From NCBI RefSeq assembly GCF_052115445.1, contig NZ_JBFRGR010000019.1:62001-126000 (forward strand): a stretch of 64,000 bases of DNA, given 5' to 3'. The position numbers were made by a program, and so were the translations under genes. This stretch comes from Paenibacillus_E sp052115445 (GTDB lineage Bacteria > Bacillota > Bacilli > Paenibacillales > NBRC-103111). Below, piece after piece: positions 51,503-60,563 of the stretch. Position 1 is the first letter of the stretch; each line of letters begins with the position of its first letter. The notes under the pieces are model-generated. The model did no database searches and was not told the origin of the DNA. It saw only the letters and a program-made list of their open reading frames with translations.

Positions 51503-52546
51503 TTAATTAATTTTAGAAATATAAATCTGATCGATGCGCTCGAAGGAAGGCAACGTAATCGCGGAAACGATCGTCTCCACATTGACTGGGTGAGGCTCTT
51601 TAATGGTTGTAATCGCGACACCGGTATTCACAATGGAAACATCCGCTGAAGTACTACCAGACATAAGATCGGATTCCTCTGGTGTGGTACCGAAATACGT
51701 ATTCCCAAGTGAACCCTCAGGAATGAGGGTGAAGTAATCGTCAGGATAGAACAAGTTGCTGCTACCGTCCTGCAGAGCAAACTTCTTGTTATAGACGGCA
51801 ATCGAAACACCTAACTTATTTTGTAGATACTGCTTCATGAGCGCATCCGTCATAATGATATTTTGGCCACCAAGTGGATTCATATCTAGACGAATTGCAG
51901 TGTTGGATAGAATATAGTTCCATGTCTTCCGCGTACAAATCCCATTCAACGGACGTACACCGGTGTCATCCTCAACTGTATCCTGCCAAGTTTTGATATC
52001 ACCTACGATATCCGCTGTTGGATCGCTCCATTTGTCCGTCCCGGTTAGTGTGACCTTATGCGTAGCTGGCATCTTGTAGTCGTAGTCATAGTTCAAACGA
52101 TTGGCAACGATACTAATCTTACCTGTTGAGAGAAGCTGCATAATCATCCGCTCGGGATTAACCATGGCGCCACCAACAAGTGCTGATACATCGTCGTAAA
52201 TATTATTGATCAATGGCATCAAATAACTTTCATTATCGCTAGCAGCTAAACGATTTAATTCTTGACGGTCCTTCTCACCGATCCTCATTGCTTCTCGGAA
52301 GAAAGGCATCTCCGTCTCTACCTTTTTAAAACCAATACGGTCACGAAGCGTTGCCTTTGCATCGAATGCCGATGGCAGCAAAGCAACCGGTAGCCCTTTA
52401 GAGCCTTTGATCCACTTGAGGTCCAGGCCCAATTGCTTCTTAGCTGGGAATAACGTAGCTCCGAGATATGGAATTGCATTCGAAGTGTTTGTATCGTAAT
52501 ACGTTGCAATGTTCTTTGCATTAACGAGATCAAAAATTGTTGGCAT
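51503..52546 (-). CDS. Major capsid protein, E family
   Basis: A 347-residue HK97-fold capsid protein of the phage E/YqbE type. It has MPTIFDLVNAKNIATYY at the start, GLDLKWIKG, MRIGEKDRQELNRL, the domain turn VGGAMVNPERMIMQLL, and a late NVETIVSAITLPSFERIDQIY. It follows scaffold and decoration genes and is one of the most conserved markers of the head module. Confidence 0.92.
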   Translation of the reverse strand: MPTIFDLVNAKNIATYYDTNTSNAIPYLGATLFPAKKQLGLDLKWIKGSKGLPVALLPSAFDAKATLRDRIGFKKVETEMPFFREAMRIGEKDRQELNRLAASDNESYLMPLINNIYDDVSALVGGAMVNPERMIMQLLSTGKISIVANRLNYDYDYKMPATHKVTLTGTDKWSDPTADIVGDIKTWQDTVEDDTGVRPLNGICTRKTWNYILSNTAIRLDMNPLGGQNIIMTDALMKQYLQNKLGVSIAVYNKKFALQDGSSNLFYPDDYFTLIPEGSLGNTYFGTTPEESDLMSGSTSADVSIVNTGVAITTIKEPHPVNVETIVSAITLPSFERIDQIYISKIN

Positions 52547-52564
52547 TTATTTCATTCCTCCCTC

Positions 52565-52936
52565 TTATTTCAAAAACGCGATTTGGTTTAATGCAGCTAC
52601 TTCTTCTGGGGTTGGGGCTGTTGGAAGTTTAGCAATATCAATGAAACCATGAACAAGCATAGCACCTGCTGCAGGGCCGTAAGTTACATCAACATCAGTG
52701 AATAGTACACCCTCGGCATTGGACACGCCTGCAGTAGTTATTGCTTTTTTTGCTTTCTTCGTGATGTCGGTTAAAATGCCGTTACCAACGATGGTGCCGG
52801 CTGGAACTATCTTCTTACCGTCAGCATTTGCAACAATCCCCGTGTCATCTACGGTCACCGCCAAGTTCACATAATGATCCGGGAACTTTAAGATTTCCTT
52901 CCTGTTGTTCGTATAGGTGGTTTCTGTGTATTTCAT
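52565..52936 (-). CDS. Head decoration/stabilisation-like protein
   Basis: A 123-residue protein between scaffold and capsid genes. Its features (VNLAVTVDDTGIVANADGKKIVPAGTIVG, then DVTYGPAAGAMLVHGFIDI) are those of lambda gpD-like decoration proteins of phage heads. No active residues are expected. Confidence 0.75.
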   Translation of the reverse strand: MKYTETTYTNNRKEILKFPDHYVNLAVTVDDTGIVANADGKKIVPAGTIVGNGILTDITKKAKKAITTAGVSNAEGVLFTDVDVTYGPAAGAMLVHGFIDIAKLPTAPTPEEVAALNQIAFLK

Positions 52937-52957
52937 ACGATTATTACCTCCTCTTCA

Positions 52958-53587
52958 TTATTGAAAATAGGATTCCCTAGCCTTATCTAGCCCTTCGGAT
53001 TGCTTAGCAGCTTGCTCTGCTAGACGTTTACCCATATTGGTTTTATCATCGTCACCTCCAGATCCTGGTGTCTTACCATCCCCAGGAGTGATACCCCTGA
53101 ACTGTTGCTGCGTAGACTTCTCAGGAACAAACAAAAAAGCCTTGCTCGTCTGCAGGGCTTTCACTTGATCATCAAGTCCACTTTTCACATTTCCGGTATC
53201 ATCAAGCTCCACCTTACTCTTATCCAGCAAACCCGTTACGATTTCAGGATCATGGACCTTACCCGTTAAAGCCAGCTTAAGTGCTGTATTTAATCGAAGT
53301 TCCTTCAACTCCGATTCATACTTATCTGAAGCAGCTTTATTATCTGTTTGCAGCTGAGTGATTTGATCCTGCAGCGCCTTATTGTCGCCTGCTGCCTTAC
53401 TAAGTGTTTCAAGCTGCTTATCTCGTTCCTTCAAATCTTCATCCGCTTTCTTTTTCGCTACAGTAACATCGTTGAATCGGTGCTCAGGGACCCAACCTTT
53501 ATAATTCGTTTCAACACCTCCAACAATTGCAGCGATTTGTGTATCTGATAGCCCTTGAGCTTTCAACAGGTCTTTCAACCAATCCAT
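52958..53587 (-). CDS. Scaffold protein, minor structural GP20 type
   Basis: A 209-residue protein rich in coiled coil (EDLKERDKQLETLSKAAGD region). It opens MDWLKDLLKAQGLSDTQI and has the late DPEIVTGLLDKSKVELDD segment typical of the GP20 scaffold family. It guides procapsid assembly and is lost on maturation. It is the first head gene after the cargo interruption. Confidence 0.85.
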   Translation of the reverse strand: MDWLKDLLKAQGLSDTQIAAIVGGVETNYKGWVPEHRFNDVTVAKKKADEDLKERDKQLETLSKAAGDNKALQDQITQLQTDNKAASDKYESELKELRLNTALKLALTGKVHDPEIVTGLLDKSKVELDDTGNVKSGLDDQVKALQTSKAFLFVPEKSTQQQFRGITPGDGKTPGSGGDDDKTNMGKRLAEQAAKQSEGLDKARESYFQ

Positions 53588-53663
53588 TTATCTCAACCTC
53601 ACTTTTCTCCGGTACTGTCCGGTGAATGTATACCTAGTTTAACGCCATATGGTAGGGCAAAAG

Positions 53664-53697
53664 AAAAAGGACTCCTGGAAGTTCAGGAATCCTTTTT
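53664..53697. terminator. Bidirectional terminator beside the membrane cargo gene
   Basis: AAAAAGG...TCCTG pairs with CAGGA.TCCTTTTT in a hairpin with six loop bases and T-runs on both sides. It follows the 423-residue gene's stop and precedes the scaffold gene. Confidence 0.85.
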
Positions 53698-53734
53698 ACA
53701 CAATTGGTCAAAATGTTATTACAAACAGAATATA

Positions 53735-55006
53735 CTACACTTTAGCATCCCTTAATTGTGATAGACGACTAAGTTGTTTTTTTAGCAAATAAATTTCCTG
53801 CTCATCCTTTTTTATTATTTGATCGATTCTTTCCCTTTCTTCTTCTGTACAAAAATCAACTCGAATTTGAGAAAAGCTATATATAAAAACAAAATTATTA
53901 GTAATCTCATTACCGAATTCATTAAATGCATTATTTACAGCAGTAGTAAATTCATTCTTCATTTCTTCTAAATAAAATAGTATCATATCAAACGCAAATT
54001 TATCTTTATGAATGTAAGCAGTATATAATTGCTCAATCGGCTTATCCAATTTAGATATACAATTATTTATTTTATCAGATAAATCATCCACAAGCGGGTC
54101 TATAACATGCTGTTCCATTCCCGTTAAGGCGGAGTTAATACCTTGAACATACAAATTAGAAAAAAAAGATTGATCAATTTTATTTAATTTACCTATCATT
54201 AATTCTAATATACCTCTTTTAATTTCTGGAAATGAATGATTGACTATTAAATTATTTATTAAACTAATTGTTATTTTTTGAATTGCGGGATTACTATACA
54301 AATCATATTTAATTAATAAATCATAAAATAACACAGGACTTTTGTCACTAATTACGGTCATTATTTTTAAAATCGTGTTATTTTCATTCTTATTTACTAG
54401 AAAATCAAAATTTTCAAAAATATATTGGTATTTATTCTCATCTAATAATTGTATAGTTTTTTCATATAGGCCATATAAATGCGTTTGCTTTTTATCTTCA
54501 TTCGCTTGATTAAACATCTTATTAAGCTCATTTTTTATTAAATCACGACTAAAATAAATGTTGATCATTTTACTCATCAAAAAAATAAGCAAAATAACTG
54601 CTACTCCAAAACTAAAATATACATAGTATCCTAAATTAATAATCGTAAAAATTATGGAAAGAATCATTATACCAATGAGCGATGCAGATATCGAAACGAA
54701 ATTAGTAAATTTGGGATAAACTAATTTATAACTAATCACATCTTCCCAATAAATACTTTCTGCGTTAGAAGATAATAACGAAAGTAAAGAAAGTATAATA
54801 AATGTTAAAGAAAATTGAGTGATTAATATATCTTTAATAGTAAAGTCATATATTTTTAAATATTTAACTAAATCATCAACTGAAGCATGTACTACTTCAA
54901 CATTATTTAGAAGTAATGTTAAAGTTAGTAGAGGTACTATAGTGATGACAATGAATAAAAACCATCTTGTAATAACTCCCAATTTCCATCCAACTCTCTC
55001 TACCAC
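53735..55006 (-). CDS. AT-rich membrane protein of unknown function inserted in the head module
   Basis: A 423-residue protein with four transmembrane helices (about 12-33, 60-80, 100-127 and 128-151) and a long polar, helical, probably cytoplasmic part (about 155-423). No enzyme motif is visible. Base composition is far more AT-rich than the flanking capsid genes. It sits between terminators at both ends, so it is an independent unit (moron). The GTG start at 55006 lacks a clear site. Phage exclusion is one possible role, unproven. Confidence 0.7.
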   Translation of the reverse strand: MVERVGWKLGVITRWFLFIVITIVPLLTLTLLLNNVEVVHASVDDLVKYLKIYDFTIKDILITQFSLTFIILSLLSLLSSNAESIYWEDVISYKLVYPKFTNFVSISASLIGIMILSIIFTIINLGYYVYFSFGVAVILLIFLMSKMINIYFSRDLIKNELNKMFNQANEDKKQTHLYGLYEKTIQLLDENKYQYIFENFDFLVNKNENNTILKIMTVISDKSPVLFYDLLIKYDLYSNPAIQKITISLINNLIVNHSFPEIKRGILELMIGKLNKIDQSFFSNLYVQGINSALTGMEQHVIDPLVDDLSDKINNCISKLDKPIEQLYTAYIHKDKFAFDMILFYLEEMKNEFTTAVNNAFNEFGNEITNNFVFIYSFSQIRVDFCTEEERERIDQIIKKDEQEIYLLKKQLSRLSQLRDAKV

Positions 55007-55135
55007 TTAACGGTAATTTTATATTCCATATTATTCTAGAAGTTTTTTAACTATCCTGCCAGATTGGAAAATATTAAATAACCATCTCACCACACTTAAT
55101 TGCTGTCAGTAAGCAACCTAAACTATAAGAGAGAA

Positions 55136-55168
55136 CAATAAAATTAGCACCCACGCAAATGTGAGTGC
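55136..55168 (-). terminator. Terminator upstream of the membrane cargo gene
   Basis: GCACTCAC pairs with GTGGGTGC (one wobble) around six bases, followed by TAATTTTATT on the minus strand. It follows the 49-residue gene. Confidence 0.7.
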
Positions 55169-55170
55169 CT

Positions 55171-55320
55171 CTATTTTTCTTCTTTTAGAATCTCGATTGG
55201 TCGCTTAACTGCATCAATGAACTTCTCAACAAAATCAGGAGCTCTAGGATTGAGGTCATCCATATAGGCCTCGTCAAATCCCCCAATCTCTTGCTCTTGA
55301 TGTTTCGAAGTCTTCGCCAT
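55171..55320 (-). CDS. Small protein overlapping the head morphogenesis gene
   Basis: A 49-residue hydrophilic protein (AKTSKHQEQEIGGFDEAYMD, then FVEKFIDAVKRPIEILK). A good GGGGTGG site precedes the ATG. Its first 16 codons overlap the end of the head morphogenesis gene in another frame, so the two are translationally linked. Function unknown. Confidence 0.65.
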   Translation of the reverse strand: MAKTSKHQEQEIGGFDEAYMDDLNPRAPDFVEKFIDAVKRPIEILKEEK

Positions 55321-56959
55321 ATAACCACCCCAATTCTTCAATAACGGCTAACATCACGGCATGCGAAAAGTAAGCCTTTTGCTCTGATACCGACATTGTA
55401 GCATACTTAGATGAAGATTTTAACTGTCCGTTTATCTTTACTGCCATCGTTGCCATGACTTCATTAAATACCAGTATATCAACTGTTTTACCCAGCGTCG
55501 AAATGCTACTGATACCACCGTCATGGCCTACAGCAACAATATGTGCCAGTGACGGGTAAAGAGCCAGGTTACGAGCGTCCTTAATATTAATTCTCGTACC
55601 TTGAGGATGGTTATGGGTCAAAATAACGGAGTCATCTGGCGCCTCCCGCAGCACACGATCCATATCCCTACTAAATTTAGCTTGATTGATTGTCCCTGTT
55701 GTACGACCTAACTGCTCTCCGATTCTACCATCAAGAAGCACGGCAATCTCCTTGGATTGCTGATGTCCTTCCCTAGCAATGCTGCGATTCACCTCGGCCA
55801 AGCGTTCCAACATATCCTCCGGTACCTTCTTAAGATCAATTTGAAAGCTCGCCTTTGGGTTAAAGCGACGATTAGGAGTCCCAGGTGGTTCCTCAACTTC
55901 TCCTACCTGTGGCATTTTCGGCTGACTTACTATAGGCTCAACATGTTTGTTCTCCCAGTCTTTATAAGTCATGTCGCCAGGAACATCATATGTCTTTCCT
56001 TCGGGGTTACGGGCTGCCCTCTCTTTTACGTTATCTTCAAAGTATGGGATATCAACTGTCCGACACCTCGCATGGAAAGGTGCACAATTCAGCCCAGCCT
56101 GCGCCTCGTTGACTAAGAAAATACTACCATCCATCGTGCGACACTTATCTGACGTTTTCTTATCTAACGTGGCTACATTCTTATACCTTTCAACGTTCAG
56201 CTCTCCATACGAAGCCCTACGAGAAGCCCCAGAAAAATAAGCTGATTCCGTTAGAACTAGGGTTTCAGCACGCGCACGTGACACACCCATCCGCTCAGAT
56301 AACCTTTTTGTCATCATCTCGGAAGAATCTCCTCGAATCAACCCTTGTGTTAAAGTAGTCTGAAGCTCATGGATTAACTTGGATCGGTCTGCCCATATCC
56401 GCTGACTGAAGTTACTACCATCTGGAGCCCAAGGTGTCACAAGCAGGCTGTTGATCTGCTGCGGATTTAATTTAGAGAAGCTTGCTCCCAGCCCGAGACC
56501 CTTCTGCAGCTCAAAAATACTTTGATAGTAATTATCCTTATAAATACCACCTAACAAACCGTTTGCCCCTGCTTGGCGCTTCGCTGCAAGTAATTCGATT
56601 TGCTGCTTCATTTGCAGATGCAACGATTCAAGCCGGCTCATTCGAACTCGGATACTCGCATTCTCCAATTCCTTCATCCAACGTTGATCAATCGCATTCT
56701 CACGGCCAGCCTTTATATAATCCTCAACAGACCATTTGAATTCTTTTAGCTCACCAGCTTTTAGCATTTGACGCGCTGTTGCTAAATCCACGCTATTGTT
56801 CTTTGCGAACCTCTGATAAAACACATCCAAATCCTTCTGAATCGACGCCATCGCTTTACCATATTCGCGATTCATGTTCTGTACATAAGCTTCACCCTTA
56901 GCAAGCTGCGCCTCATTCAGTTGCTCCATCCGTCCTGCCCAATATTCTGCAGATCTCAT
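55274..56959 (-). CDS. SPP1 gp7/Mu F-type head morphogenesis protein with a JAB-like C-terminal domain
   Basis: A 561-residue minor capsid protein. Residues 1-200 are helical. Residues 200-305 carry the gp7 module (SRARAETLVLTESAYF, TSDKCRTMDG, CAPFHARCRT). After a linker, residues 385-500 hold an extra domain with THNHPQGTRINIKD (His449, His451, Asp461) and a possible Glu near 404. This is the HxHP metal-site pattern of JAB/RadC-like proteins, with Asn replacing the usual Ser. It follows the portal gene with four bases' overlap. Confidence 0.85.
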   Translation of the reverse strand: MRSAEYWAGRMEQLNEAQLAKGEAYVQNMNREYGKAMASIQKDLDVFYQRFAKNNSVDLATARQMLKAGELKEFKWSVEDYIKAGRENAIDQRWMKELENASIRVRMSRLESLHLQMKQQIELLAAKRQAGANGLLGGIYKDNYYQSIFELQKGLGLGASFSKLNPQQINSLLVTPWAPDGSNFSQRIWADRSKLIHELQTTLTQGLIRGDSSEMMTKRLSERMGVSRARAETLVLTESAYFSGASRRASYGELNVERYKNVATLDKKTSDKCRTMDGSIFLVNEAQAGLNCAPFHARCRTVDIPYFEDNVKERAARNPEGKTYDVPGDMTYKDWENKHVEPIVSQPKMPQVGEVEEPPGTPNRRFNPKASFQIDLKKVPEDMLERLAEVNRSIAREGHQQSKEIAVLLDGRIGEQLGRTTGTINQAKFSRDMDRVLREAPDDSVILTHNHPQGTRINIKDARNLALYPSLAHIVAVGHDGGISSISTLGKTVDILVFNEVMATMAVKINGQLKSSSKYATMSVSEQKAYFSHAVMLAVIEELGWLYGEDFETSRARDWGI

Positions 56960-58398
56960 GCTGATGTTCCATTAAGTTCATTCATATAAGCTTCATCCTC
57001 GAATGCCTTCTTCCGATCGGACTCGAGTCTTTTCATTTCATCTTGCGTATTTGTCACCCACGGATGGTTAGCAACAATCGTTTCATCGGATATGACACCC
57101 ACACTGTTCTTGGCATTTGTGATGGTATCCATCTCATTAATAAGAATATCTCGGTTAAGGATGAAGTCGACGGTTTCACTCGAATAATCCCCTAAACCGC
57201 TATTAGCAAGGTGAGTATCAATGAACCAACGCAGCTGCTCTAGACTTGCCTGAAATTCCGTCTCAATGTCATTGGCGTCTAAGTCCAGGTCCTGGTAAAG
57301 AAACTTTAAGGCAATCCCACTTGGGCTGTTTCCAAACTTGTCGGACTGTGTATCGACGCCGCGCCCAAACTCATAAATATCCTTCCTATTCATTTCTTGA
57401 TGAGTTTTATATGCTTCAGTGTCGATATCCAGGGAGAGCGTATCCACACCACCATCATCCATGACCTTCACAGCACGGAACACCGAGAGGTTGCGTCGAA
57501 ACTCCCCAAGATCTTGTCCATCGTAGTTCTTGACTACATAGATACTATTAGGCAAATCATCAAGGTTGTTCGAGTTATCACTTTTCTTACGATCATAATC
57601 ATCAACCAAAGCTTGTACGAATTTAACAAGTGGAAGCTCATCTTCATGGTACTTGAAGCAAACAAAGGGAACACGCTGCCAGTTTAGCGGGAGCTCGCTA
57701 TCACCTTCCACAAAACTAAAGTGAGTCCCTCGATCTCCGGCTTCGATATCTGGACTCATTCCAACACCATCAAGTACGTAACGATAGACACCGGTTGTAT
57801 CCCAAAACTCTATTTTCTTGATCGTCTTTTTCGTCTTACCTTCGTACACTTCCACTTCGTATACACGAATAAGCGCATCCAGCTCAGTGTGAGCCGCGTC
57901 TCGCCACAATGGAATACATTCCTCAGACGGAATTCGTTTCAGGGACAATATACCGGCTGGATTGTAATAGATATGGACCCACGCTTTGCCCTTATTGATT
58001 GCCTCACGGCCAACAGATTGTAATAAGCGCAAAAAAGACTTACTGAAAAAATCCTTCAGCAAGTCTTCATAGCTTTTATTCTCCGTTTGAATACTCAGCG
58101 GCTTACTAAGCAAATAGCCCACTTTCTGATCAACGAGTTTACGAACGAATCCATGCGGTAGCTTGTTGTTAGCCAAATGGATGGCTTCAATAGGAACGCC
58201 GCCTTCTCCAATCGTCATTCGCTTATGTTTTAAGACATCATGGTCTAATCCATAGTACTGCTCTCCGATTAGCATCATCTTCCTGAGCGGATCTTTTTTC
58301 CAATCACTAATTTCCTGTTGGATGATTTCTTCAATACCCATAGCTGAAGCAGCTCCGGCCCTTAGAATAGCTGCGATGTTCTGCATTTCAGGTGTCAC
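56956..58398 (-). CDS. Portal protein, SPP1 gp6 type
   Basis: The dodecameric DNA gateway of the capsid. The 480-residue protein has LIGEQYYGLDHDVLKHKR, the NNKLPHGFVRKLVDQKVGYLLSKP segment, GKAWVHIYYNPAGIL and GIALKFLYQDLDLDA. The start is GTG at 58398 behind GGAGGTAA; an ATG closer by is out of frame. It lies between terL and the head morphogenesis gene. Confidence 0.93.
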   Translation of the reverse strand: MTPEMQNIAAILRAGAASAMGIEEIIQQEISDWKKDPLRKMMLIGEQYYGLDHDVLKHKRMTIGEGGVPIEAIHLANNKLPHGFVRKLVDQKVGYLLSKPLSIQTENKSYEDLLKDFFSKSFLRLLQSVGREAINKGKAWVHIYYNPAGILSLKRIPSEECIPLWRDAAHTELDALIRVYEVEVYEGKTKKTIKKIEFWDTTGVYRYVLDGVGMSPDIEAGDRGTHFSFVEGDSELPLNWQRVPFVCFKYHEDELPLVKFVQALVDDYDRKKSDNSNNLDDLPNSIYVVKNYDGQDLGEFRRNLSVFRAVKVMDDGGVDTLSLDIDTEAYKTHQEMNRKDIYEFGRGVDTQSDKFGNSPSGIALKFLYQDLDLDANDIETEFQASLEQLRWFIDTHLANSGLGDYSSETVDFILNRDILINEMDTITNAKNSVGVISDETIVANHPWVTNTQDEMKRLESDRKKAFEDEAYMNELNGTSA

Positions 58399-58421
58399 TG
58401 TTCATTTACCTCCAATCTACA

Positions 58422-59663
58422 TTAATCGAATGAAACGCCAGAGCCTTTACGAATCTGCTCCATGGCATAACGCAATGCATCCATCGCATGGTTGAAATCA
58501 TCGATCGGTCTATTCAGAAAGCGCCCAGTCTTATCCTGATCCCATACATAGCTAGATAGCTCCATACTGACATTAGGACATCGAAACTTATGCACGATGA
58601 TTTCATACTGCTGCAGATACTGGATGCCATTTATCACGCTATCCGGTCCCTTCTCAGCAGCACGTATCCGATTTATGCCATAACCCCGGATCTCATCGAT
58701 GGACTTAGGCTCTGAAGAATCTGCAACAATCTTTTCCTTCGCATAGCTCTTCTTCTTAATGATCTCTGCAATTTTGTCATTGGTCAGAGCCCCCTCGTAA
58801 TGTTCATCGAATATGTAGATCTTCTTCAGATCCTTATTGACGAGAGCTGCAATGAAAGCACTAGGGTCATTTGTGTATCCGAAATCTAAACCGAATATGG
58901 CCTTGTAGCCGGGCAGCTTAGCGATGTCCCGCCATTCGAATTCCTCTTCACACCAATTCTCAAAGATAGCCCCTTCAGCAATTCCCCAGTTACCCTCACC
59001 TTCCACACGATAACGCTTCGGCTTATGCTTCCGCATCCATTCGAACAATTCCCGGTCGTCGTCCCCCAGGAACTCATTACTTTTAAATGTAGTTGTTAGA
59101 GCAAGGATATTAGGATTGGAGACATCAAAAAAACGCTGCTTCAACCAATGGCGTTCATTCCACGGGTTAAAAGTCAGCGTCAATTGTTTAAAGTAGCCCT
59201 CCGGTAGCTCACCACGGATAGACATGTCGATCTTATCGAAATCATCTTCATTTAATACTTGATAGGCTTCTTCAAACCAGGCCCAGCACAAATACCCCGT
59301 ATCCACCGTGATAGAGGTAATGGACATCGGGTCATCCAGGCCACGAAAGAGGATCTTCTGGCCGGTTGGTTTATATGTAGCCTCGAGTGGACTTTTCTTA
59401 AACTGCCATAGATGAGCTACACCCATGCGATGAGTGGCCCATTTAAGCTGAGCAAAGGTTGAATCCTTATGAGCGTTGAAAGTCTTCCTTATCACCAGTG
59501 TGTTCGCCTTCGGCATCTTCATCATATGATAGATATGCCATAAAGCAGCGGTAACACTCTTCTTTGACCCACGGCCACCCTTTACAACACGGTAACGACC
59601 GCGGAAGCGCCAGAAATCTACGTAACCTTTACCTATCGTCTGCTGCAGGCTTACCTCACTCAT
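58422..59663 (-). CDS. Terminase large subunit, PBSX type
   Basis: ATPase-nuclease that pumps and cuts phage DNA. The 413-residue protein has Walker A GGRGSKKSVTAA near residue 29, Walker B CWAWFEEAYQVL, the nuclease acid FGLDFGYTNDPSA near 245, and DSSEPKSIDEI near 305. The ATG at 59663 has AAGGATGAT. It overlaps terS by eight bases. Confidence 0.95.
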   Translation of the reverse strand: MSEVSLQQTIGKGYVDFWRFRGRYRVVKGGRGSKKSVTAALWHIYHMMKMPKANTLVIRKTFNAHKDSTFAQLKWATHRMGVAHLWQFKKSPLEATYKPTGQKILFRGLDDPMSITSITVDTGYLCWAWFEEAYQVLNEDDFDKIDMSIRGELPEGYFKQLTLTFNPWNERHWLKQRFFDVSNPNILALTTTFKSNEFLGDDDRELFEWMRKHKPKRYRVEGEGNWGIAEGAIFENWCEEEFEWRDIAKLPGYKAIFGLDFGYTNDPSAFIAALVNKDLKKIYIFDEHYEGALTNDKIAEIIKKKSYAKEKIVADSSEPKSIDEIRGYGINRIRAAEKGPDSVINGIQYLQQYEIIVHKFRCPNVSMELSSYVWDQDKTGRFLNRPIDDFNHAMDALRYAMEQIRKGSGVSFD

Positions 59664-60495
59664 GCAGATCATCCTTAAACACTACAGGATCCACAACAGT
59701 ATTGTTATTTAAAGTATTGACCTCAGCCTGCAGCTTTTGAATGCGAAGATCACGTTCAGCATCAACAAATCTATTCTTCAAATCAATTGCCTTCAGCTTC
59801 TTATCCTGAACCCTTGTCAAAGCTTCCTCCAGGCGCAACAGATCATCAATGACTCTAATATCTGATTCTTCTATCTTCGTTGTGACGAGCTTTTCCATTG
59901 GAACAACAACACTCTTGGATTGGCCCGTCTTCTCATCGTGAATGGTCTGGACATCTTTCACTGCTATTCGCTCTTGAATGACCTTTCGCTGCTTTTCAGT
60001 AAGAGTGTTTCGTAAATTCTGGATGCGCTGCAGCATGCGTCGTTCTCTTATTGAAAGTAAAGTGATAGCTTCATCCGCCTGTCGTATCGGATCCGTTTCG
60101 ACCTGGCGAGCTAGCTCCTGTTCATCTTCTTCAAGCGTATCCATCCAAATGGATTCGAACTCTCCGGTGGATACTGCTTTCTTGTTGCCGACTGGGCCTC
60201 CGGTACCGCCTCGATTACCAAGGGCGTTCTTGCTCCCTTTTGGAGCCCCGCCTTTATTTCCGACAGCATTCTTATTCCCTTTCGGTGCTCCTAATCGTTT
60301 AGTAACGTTACCTTTCACTTCATTAGTAACGTTACTTTTCAATGATGCTTCCCATTTGTCTTGGCTCTTCCATTTTCGTATTTGGGTTTCTCCGAGACCG
60401 AGCTCTGAAGCAAGGTCCTTAAGTTTCAGTTTGCCGTTGCTGCCTAGCCAAATTTGTCTGGCTTTGTCTCTGTCGGGACTGCGTTCTCTTGGCAT
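59656..60495 (-). CDS. Terminase small subunit, PBSX type
   Basis: DNA-recognition subunit of the packaging motor. The 279-residue protein has an N-terminal helix-turn-helix (LKDLASELGLGETQIRKWKSQ), then three tandem repeats of the GAPKGNKNAVGNKG kind (about residues 70-105), then long helices. The repeats are Lys/Asn/Gly-rich and common in this family. GGAGGTGGGTGAT precedes the ATG. Confidence 0.9.
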   Translation of the reverse strand: MPRERSPDRDKARQIWLGSNGKLKLKDLASELGLGETQIRKWKSQDKWEASLKSNVTNEVKGNVTKRLGAPKGNKNAVGNKGGAPKGSKNALGNRGGTGGPVGNKKAVSTGEFESIWMDTLEEDEQELARQVETDPIRQADEAITLLSIRERRMLQRIQNLRNTLTEKQRKVIQERIAVKDVQTIHDEKTGQSKSVVVPMEKLVTTKIEESDIRVIDDLLRLEEALTRVQDKKLKAIDLKNRFVDAERDLRIQKLQAEVNTLNNNTVVDPVVFKDDLHE

Positions 60496-60521
60496 TACAT
60501 ATCACCCACCTCCAGATTAGA

Positions 60522-60558
60522 AAATAAAAAAAAGCATCAAGATTTTACCCTCGATGCT
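60522..60558 (-). terminator. Terminator between the stalk-domain gene and terS
   Basis: AGCATC pairs with GATGCT around a 14-base loop, followed by eight T on the minus strand. It ends the upstream cargo gene before terminase transcription. Confidence 0.7.
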
Positions 60559-60563
60559 AACGG

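Noticed and set aside
59978..60520. 180-codon plus-strand open frame opposite terS
   Set aside because: It is the shadow of the Lys/Asn/Gly repeats of terS and has no start signal or recognisable domain.
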